Shown: one piece after another, positions 53,029-57,852 of the stretch
Layout of the letters: each line of letters begins with the position of its first letter
Numbering within the stretch: the stretch's first letter is position 1
Assembly (NCBI RefSeq): GCF_000225705.1
Contig: NZ_JH126474.1
Location: 40,800 to 98,651 of the forward strand
Direction of reading: 5' to 3'
Length of the DNA: 57,852 bases
Origin: Collinsella tanakaei YIT 12063
GTDB lineage: Bacteria; Actinomycetota; Coriobacteriia; Coriobacteriales; Coriobacteriaceae
Made by a program: the position numbers and the translations under genes
The notes under the pieces: generated by a model
Told to the model about the DNA's origin: nothing
The model's input: the letters and a program-made list of their open reading frames with translations, nothing else
The model's database searches: none

Positions 53029-53538
53029 ATGGGCGCACCAACAAAATTCGATTTCGCTTTCGGCAGGTCGCTGAGGCGCGGTGCCGGCAAGATCGGTTGC
53101 CTCATCGATGTTGCGTTCGGCGTCATAGGTTTCGCCTCGTGCTGGTCCTTTTGCATGGAGCCCCGCGTCGACGATTGGGGCAACGTGACCCCGTCGGTTA
53201 TCGAGGCGGACGGCTTGCTCGCGGCGATCGGCCTATCGCTCTTTAGCGGCTGGGCGATGTTCATCCTTGCGTTTCTCTGGCACTCCGGCGTCATCTATCT
53301 GCGCCATATGTGGACCAGCCCTGCAGGTCGCGCCGCGATTGTCATTTTCACCCTGCCCATGGTCTTTGTCTTGCTGAGCGGCAACATCCTTGTTTTCCTG
53401 CTGCTGGCGGCAGCCTATCCAATGCTCGCCAGATGGATTATGCCGCTCGTGGGGTTGTTTACCGGCTGGTTGTTCAGCGAGGGGGATCCATCGGATACCG
53501 CCGCCGATTCCCTGGACAAAAGTTCAACGCATAAGTAG
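53029..53538 (+). CDS. Small integral membrane protein, unknown function
   Basis: The 169-residue protein has about four hydrophobic segments (roughly 20-41, 61-90, and two between 101 and 148) with a short basic N-terminus and an acidic C-terminal tail. I recognise no family. The ATG at 53029 has GAGG six bases ahead (ATGAGGTCACATATG); an ATG at 53017 and a frame extending to 52921 are weaker choices. It stands alone downstream of the phased-repeat region. Confidence 0.62.
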   Translation: MGAPTKFDFAFGRSLRRGAGKIGCLIDVAFGVIGFASCWSFCMEPRVDDWGNVTPSVIEADGLLAAIGLSLFSGWAMFILAFLWHSGVIYLRHMWTSPAGRAAIVIFTLPMVFVLLSGNILVFLLLAAAYPMLARWIMPLVGLFTGWLFSEGDPSDTAADSLDKSSTHK

Positions 53539-53598
53539 AGCTTCGACCTGATCGTCTCAGCCCCCCTTGCCGGCCCGTCTTGGGCGGTCTCCATTTGA

Positions 53599-53664
53599 TG
53601 AGAACGCCATTTGGACGCTTTTTTTAAGATCTGCCCCTGAAAAAACGTCCAAATGGCGTTCTCA
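53599..53664. repeat. Perfect 19-bp inverted repeat forming a long hairpin
   Basis: The left arm at 53599-53617 (TGAGAACGCC then ATTTGGACG) is the exact reverse complement of the right arm at 53646-53664. Inside it, T7 (53619-53625) faces A6 (53640-53645), extending the stem with one bulge to a loop of about 14 bases. It is not a normal terminator because the T-run is inside the stem. It looks like a small palindromic mobile or REP-type element. Confidence 0.75.
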
Positions 53665-53815
53665 AGAAAATGAACCCCTTCCGCGCCGCCTCCCCGGCTG
53701 CGGCGTCGCACCCTGCCGCCCCACATGCCCGCCGTTGCACCATCGTCGCCCCCGGCCCCGCCCCCCGCCGTGCTCCGCGAAGCGCACGCGGGGGCATGCC
53801 CGGGGACGCGCGCTA

Positions 53816-53845
53816 CCGCTTGGCGAAAAACTGCTACCCAAGCGG
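53816..53845. promoter_or_regulatory. Inverted repeat before the Ech-type operon
   Basis: CCGCTTGG (53816-53823) and CCAAGCGG (53838-53845) are perfect complements across 14 bases, ending 80 bases before the first start codon of the operon. It could be an operator or an RNA leader hairpin. Confidence 0.45.
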
Positions 53846-53924
53846 AAAGATAGGCAAATGATATCCCTCCACAGGTGTATCATAAATCGATATGGCTCAA
53901 AGACTGGGTGATTGAGGGGTCCCT

Positions 53925-56801
53925 ATGGCTTTGCTTGGCGTATTGATCGCGGTCCCGCTGGTGGTCGCGGCACTCATGCTGTTCCTCAAGCAGGACAGCC
54001 AACGCGATCCGGTTGCGATCGCGGGCGCGGGCGCGACGGCGCTTGCGGCTATCGCAACGGGCGTGCTCTATATGAACAACCCGCAGTTTTTCGTGATGTC
54101 GCCGGGCTTGTCGCTCGCGGGCAACTACGTGGCGGTCGCCATCGACCTGTTGCTTTGCGCGGTGGTGCTGGTGTACGCGGTGCGGTGGCGCAACCCGTTC
54201 GCCATGGCGATCGGCGCGGTGCAGATGGTCGCTTCCATCTGGTGCGGGTCTTTGGCCATGGCGCCGGAGGACGCATTCGTGGCCCCCATGTACATCGACA
54301 ACCTGTCGGTCATCATGGTGCTCATCGTCGGCATCGTGGGCAGCGTCATCTGCGTGTACGCCCTGGGCTACATGAAGGATTTCCAACATCATGAGGACGC
54401 GGCCGCAGCGCGCGAGGGCCGCGAGCCGCAGGATCGCCGCAACAAGTTCCTGGCGCTCATGTTCCTCTTCCTATCCGCGATGTTCGTCATCGTCCTCTCC
54501 GACAACATGGACTGGATTCTCGCCGGCTGGGAGATCACCACGGTCTGCTCGTTCCTTATGATCGGCTACACGCAAACGCCCGAGGCCAAGAAGAACGCCC
54601 TGCTGCAGATCAACCTCAACATGGTGGGCGGCCTGGCGTTCCACATCGCCGTGATCTACTTGCACACCATCCACGTGCCGCTGTCCATCAACGCTATGCC
54701 CGCCATCGCTCAGAGCGTGGATTCGTGGACGATGATCATCCCGCTGATGCTCCTCTCCGTCGCCGGCCTCACCAAGGCGGCGCAGATGCCGTTCCACAAG
54801 TGGCTGCTGGGCGCCATGGTCGCGCCAACTCCCACCAGCGCGCTTCTGCACTCGTCCACCATGGTCAAGGCGGGCGTGTTCCTGCTGGTCAAGCTGGCTC
54901 CGCTGTACCTTATCTATCCCGTGGCGTCCTTTATGGTGGTGGGCGTGGGCGGCATCACCTTTGTGCTATGCAGCTTCATGGCCATCTCGCAGAGCAACGC
55001 TAAGCGCGTGCTGGCGTACTCCACCATCGCCAACCTGGGCCTTATCTCCGCGTGCGCGGGCGTGGGCACCTCCGAGGCCGTGTGGGCGGCCATCTTCCTC
55101 ATCATCTTCCATACCGTGTCCAAGTCGCTGCTGTTCCTGTGCGTGGGTACGGTCGAGCATCGCATCGGCAGCCGCAACATCGAGGACATGGACGGGCTCT
55201 TCGCCCGCTTGCCGCGTCTTACCCGCCTGATGATGTTGGGCATCATGGGCATGTTCGTCGCGCCGTTTGGCATGCTCATCTCCAAGTGGGCGACGCTGGT
55301 TTCCTTTGCGGAGACCGGTAACGTCATCTTCTTGATCTTTCTGGCGTTTGGCTCTGCCGCCACGTTCTTCTTCTGGGCTAAGTGGCTGGGCAAGCTGGCC
55401 GGCGTGCCCCAGAAGGCGCAAAACGCGGAAGGCGGCGTGCACCGCACCGAGTGGTTTGCCGTGGGAACCATCTCCGCTTTGCTCATTGGCTGCTGTTTGT
55501 TGCTGCCGGTGATCTCCCAATACGTGATTGGGCCCTACCTGCAAGAGGTCTTCCAGATGGTGCCGCGCCTGATCGACGTGGACAACCTGGTCATTATGGT
55601 CGCCATCGTCCTGTTTATCGCCATCGTCCTGCTCACCCCGTGGGGCCGCGACAGCAAGAAGAAGCGCATCGCCGTATACCTGGGCGGCACGTGCACGGAT
55701 CCGGACGGTCGCCAGTACCACGGCTCCATGGGCCGCACTATGACCTCGTCCAAGCGTAACTGGTACATGACGGATATCTTTGGCGAGGACAAGTTGTCGC
55801 CCGCCGGCACCGTGATCACCGCGGCCTTGATGCTCATGAGCTTTGCCGCATGCTTTATCTTCGATGTCTCCTTCCTGGCTGGCGGAGCGTTCTTTGTGGA
55901 GCGCACCGTGCAGTTGGTGGGGCCGGGACTGCCTGGCATTCTGCTGGGCATTGTGGTCTTCGCCGTGGCGGCGCCCGTTGCCGGCTGCCTGCTGGACGGC
56001 CTTGACCGCAAGGTATCGGCGCGCATGCAGGGCCGCGTGGGCCCGCGTCTGCTGCAGCCCTACTACGATGTTCGCAAGCTGCTGCAAAAGGAGCAGGCCA
56101 GCGTCAACGCCATCGATGAGGCGTACATCACCTGCGCGCTCATCTTCTGCGCCATCGCCGGCGGCATGTTCATCAGCGGCTCCAACCTGCTTATGTGCGT
56201 GTTCCTGGTAACGCTCGCCACGCTCTTTGTCATCATCGCCGCGTACTCCGCGCGTTCCCCCTATGCGGACACCGGCGCCGACCGCGAGTGCCTGCAGGTC
56301 ATGAGCTACGAGCCCATGCTGCTCATCATGACGGTGGGCTTCTTTACCGCCACGCAGTCGTTCGATACCGCGCAGCTTACGCGCCTGGACGCGCCCATCA
56401 TCCTCTCGCTGGTGCCCATCTTTATAGGCCTGCTGTTCATCCTTACCATCAAGCTCCGCAAGTCGCCGTTCGACCTGTCCTATAGCCACCATGCTCACCA
56501 GGAGCTGGTCAAGGGTATTACCACGGAGATGAGCGGCCGCACCCTGGCCAAGATCGAGGTCCTGCACTGGTGCGAGAGTATCCTGTTCCTCATGTGGGTG
56601 GGCATGTTCTTCATCTGGAACTCTCCGGTCTCCATCGCCGTCGCGGTTGCCGTGGTGGCGCTCACCTGGTTCTTCGAGGTGTGGATTGACAACAACTTCG
56701 CTCGCGTCAAGTGGCAGGCGTGCCTTAAGTCCGCTTGGCTGGTGGCGCTTGTTATGGGCGTGGTCAACCTGTTCTACGTCCTTATCACCCCGTTTATCTA
56801 A
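53925..56801 (+). CDS. Fused antiporter-like and NuoH-like membrane subunits of an Ech-type hydrogenase (EchA-EchB fusion)
   Basis: This 958-residue protein joins two complex I-type membrane subunits. Residues about 1-575 are a NuoL/HyfB/EchA-type proton-pumping antiporter with the glutamate-bearing WEITTVCSFLMIGYTQ segment and KAAQMPFHKWLLGAMVAPTPTSALLHSSTMVKAG. A charged loop (about 576-625) leads into a NuoH/HyfC/EchB domain, seen in DRKVSARMQGRVGPRLLQPYYD from residue 694 and the SPFDLSYSHHAHQELVKG segment. The two are separate genes in known Ech and Hyc/Hyf operons. The frame is continuous without a stop, and GAGGGG lies five bases before the ATG. The product would couple hydrogenase electron flow to ion transport. 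Confidence 0.88.
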   Translation: MALLGVLIAVPLVVAALMLFLKQDSQRDPVAIAGAGATALAAIATGVLYMNNPQFFVMSPGLSLAGNYVAVAIDLLLCAVVLVYAVRWRNPFAMAIGAVQMVASIWCGSLAMAPEDAFVAPMYIDNLSVIMVLIVGIVGSVICVYALGYMKDFQHHEDAAAAREGREPQDRRNKFLALMFLFLSAMFVIVLSDNMDWILAGWEITTVCSFLMIGYTQTPEAKKNALLQINLNMVGGLAFHIAVIYLHTIHVPLSINAMPAIAQSVDSWTMIIPLMLLSVAGLTKAAQMPFHKWLLGAMVAPTPTSALLHSSTMVKAGVFLLVKLAPLYLIYPVASFMVVGVGGITFVLCSFMAISQSNAKRVLAYSTIANLGLISACAGVGTSEAVWAAIFLIIFHTVSKSLLFLCVGTVEHRIGSRNIEDMDGLFARLPRLTRLMMLGIMGMFVAPFGMLISKWATLVSFAETGNVIFLIFLAFGSAATFFFWAKWLGKLAGVPQKAQNAEGGVHRTEWFAVGTISALLIGCCLLLPVISQYVIGPYLQEVFQMVPRLIDVDNLVIMVAIVLFIAIVLLTPWGRDSKKKRIAVYLGGTCTDPDGRQYHGSMGRTMTSSKRNWYMTDIFGEDKLSPAGTVITAALMLMSFAACFIFDVSFLAGGAFFVERTVQLVGPGLPGILLGIVVFAVAAPVAGCLLDGLDRKVSARMQGRVGPRLLQPYYDVRKLLQKEQASVNAIDEAYITCALIFCAIAGGMFISGSNLLMCVFLVTLATLFVIIAAYSARSPYADTGADRECLQVMSYEPMLLIMTVGFFTATQSFDTAQLTRLDAPIILSLVPIFIGLLFILTIKLRKSPFDLSYSHHAHQELVKGITTEMSGRTLAKIEVLHWCESILFLMWVGMFFIWNSPVSIAVAVAVVALTWFFEVWIDNNFARVKWQACLKSAWLVALVMGVVNLFYVLITPFI

Positions 56802-56828
56802 GAAGACATCTAAAAGGAGGTGCCAACT

Positions 56829-57329
56829 ATGGGCTACTCATCCAAATCGCCATGGCTGATCCATTACGACGGGTCGAGCTGCAACGGCTGCGACATCGAG
56901 GTGCTCGATTCGCTGACGCCGCTCTATGACATCGAGCGCTTTGGCATCATCAACACCGGTAATCCCAAGCACGCGGACATCTTCTTGGTGACCGGGTCTG
57001 TGAACCATCAGAATATCAACGTGGTCAAGCACATCTACGAGCAGATGCTCGAGCCCAAGGTGGTTGTGGCGTGCGGTGCCTGCGCCTGCACCGGCGGCGT
57101 GTTCCGCGAGTGCTACAACGTGCTGGGCGGCGTGGACAAGGCGATTCCCGTGGACGTGTACGCCCCGGGTTGCGCCGCGCGCCCGGAGACCATCATCGAC
57201 GCGGTGCTGCAGGGCGTGAAGATTCTGGACGAGAAGGCCGAGCGCATGCGCCAGGGGCTTCCCGCCAACGGGGTCGACGCCGCGGCCGATGCGTGCACAG
57301 ACGCCGCCGCGTCCGGTGCAAAAGAGTAG
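56829..57329 (+). CDS. echC: NuoB/EchC-like hydrogenase small subunit
   Basis: The 166-residue protein belongs to the NuoB/HycG/EchC group that binds the proximal [4Fe-4S] cluster. Ligand motifs are CNGCDIE (C18, C21), ACGACACTGG (C85 region) and PGCAARPE (C115). An alanine-rich C-terminal tail of about 30 residues follows the domain. AAAAGGAGG lies before the ATG at 56829, and it begins 27 bases after the fused membrane-subunit gene. Order and CNGCD motif suit Ech hydrogenase better than the respiratory complex. Confidence 0.88.
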   Translation: MGYSSKSPWLIHYDGSSCNGCDIEVLDSLTPLYDIERFGIINTGNPKHADIFLVTGSVNHQNINVVKHIYEQMLEPKVVVACGACACTGGVFRECYNVLGGVDKAIPVDVYAPGCAARPETIIDAVLQGVKILDEKAERMRQGLPANGVDAAADACTDAAASGAKE

Positions 57330-57339
57330 GGGAGTGTAG

Positions 57340-57852
57340 ATGTATACCACTACGTTTGTGGAGACGCCGCTGTCTGACCTGCTGACGCGCGTGCAGACGC
57401 TCAAGCACGACGGCATTCGCTTTGTGCAGATGTGCGCCGAGAAGGATTCGCAGGATAACATCGACCTGCTCTACACCTTCTACGATGAGACCATGGAGAA
57501 CGCGCTTAACCTGGTGGTGCCGTTGAAGCCGGGTGACAAGGTGCCGTCGATCCAGGAGATGTACTTCGCCGCCTTCTCGTACGAGAATGAGACGCATGAC
57601 CTGTACGGCGTGCGCTTCATCAACATGAAGCTGGACTTTGGCGGGCACTTCTTCAACTTGGCCGCGGAGTCTCCCATGACCATCATCTCGCCCGAGCAGC
57701 GCGCCGCCCGCGAGAAGGCTGCCAAACTCAAGGCAGCACAGGAAGCCAAGGCTGCCAAGGCCGCCGCTGCCGCCCGCGAGGCCGCCGAGGCCGCGAGCGC
57801 CGAGCGCGCGCTGAGCACGTCCGCGGCCCAGGCGGATGCCGCTGCAGTCGCC
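57340..57852 (+). CDS. echD: NuoC/EchD-like 30-kDa subunit with Ala/Lys-rich extension (3' end beyond window)
   Basis: The frame runs off the right edge after 171 residues. Residues 1-118 resemble the NuoC/EchD 30-kDa subunit: DNIDLLYTFYD, PSIQEMYFAAFSYENETHDLYGVRF, then GGHFFNL. From about 119 a low-complexity Ala/Lys/Glu stretch begins, predicted to be helical. This may be a long tail, or a linker to a fused large-subunit domain outside the window. GGGGAGTGTAG precedes the ATG. It follows echC by ten bases. Confidence 0.8.
   Translation, partial: MYTTTFVETPLSDLLTRVQTLKHDGIRFVQMCAEKDSQDNIDLLYTFYDETMENALNLVVPLKPGDKVPSIQEMYFAAFSYENETHDLYGVRFINMKLDFGGHFFNLAAESPMTIISPEQRAAREKAAKLKAAQEAKAAKAAAAAREAAEAASAERALSTSAAQADAAAVA

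Larger units (their letters stand above)
53539..53924. other. Intergenic region before the Ech-type operon
   Basis: About 390 bases with no convincing gene. It contains the large perfect hairpin (53599-53664), a C-rich stretch, and a dyad (53816-53845) near the likely promoter of the hydrogenase operon. Confidence 0.6.

Noticed and set aside
53567-53911. Plus-strand frame through the perfect hairpin
   Set aside because: It reads through both arms of the palindrome and a C-rich tract without a start signal; it is repeat-derived.

Overview
The window looks like chromosomal DNA of a high-GC, anaerobic gut-type actinobacterium of the class Coriobacteriia (Collinsella/Olsenella-like). This is inferred from the mix of genes: a LuxR-type regulator fused to a polytopic membrane sensor, an FmdE-like protein, an aldehyde:ferredoxin oxidoreductase module with a membrane multiheme cytochrome, a flavodiiron protein, an Ech-type hydrogenase operon, and a type II fatty-acid cluster that uses FabK. 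No phage, transposase, rRNA operon or CRISPR array was seen. One tRNA (Lys, TTT) is present.

Layout. 1-471: truncated minus-strand gene start, a GC-rich structured stretch and a strong terminator. 472-3414 (minus): purB, a NifU/IscU-like scaffold protein, and an unknown protein. 3579-6585: membrane-bound LuxR regulator convergent with a HemN/HutW-like radical SAM protein. 7041-10727: redox operon of a Tat-exported four-cluster ferredoxin, an aldehyde oxidoreductase and a membrane cytochrome with five heme sites, two of unusual spacing. 10996-15764: TSCPD protein, Tat lipoprotein, acetyltransferase, and a two-component system. 15840-20888: purC, a membrane protein, M29 aminopeptidase, tRNA-Lys, phosphosugar mutase. 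21030-25000: cysteine desulfurase, a tail-anchored protein, Hsp20, and a YycJ-like hydrolase. 25044-29652: tilS-hpt-ftsH. 29776-36940: a membrane protein, aminotransferase, PHP phosphoesterase, FmdE-like protein, lipase-like protein, and RlmD.

37208-47942 is a complete fatty-acid synthesis operon (acpP-accBCDA-fabH-fabK-fabD-fabG-fabF-fabZ) ending in a MarR/FabT-like regulator and an acetyltransferase. A promoter and an AT-rich inverted repeat that could be the regulator's operator lie in front of acpP. 48859-52390 holds an EF-G paralogue with a degenerate GTPase motif and a flavodiiron protein. 53925 to the window end begins an Ech-type hydrogenase operon in which the antiporter-like and NuoH-like membrane subunits are fused into one 958-residue protein.

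Two non-coding signals are not explained by the genes. The first is a 24-nt repeat family with seven units in two intergenic clusters 14.5 kb apart, in both orientations and with starts about 29-34 nt apart. The second is a set of hairpins sharing similar flanks, one of them a perfect 19-bp inverted repeat. Other candidate regulatory dyads lie before the redox operon, hsp20, the Ech operon and a small membrane protein.
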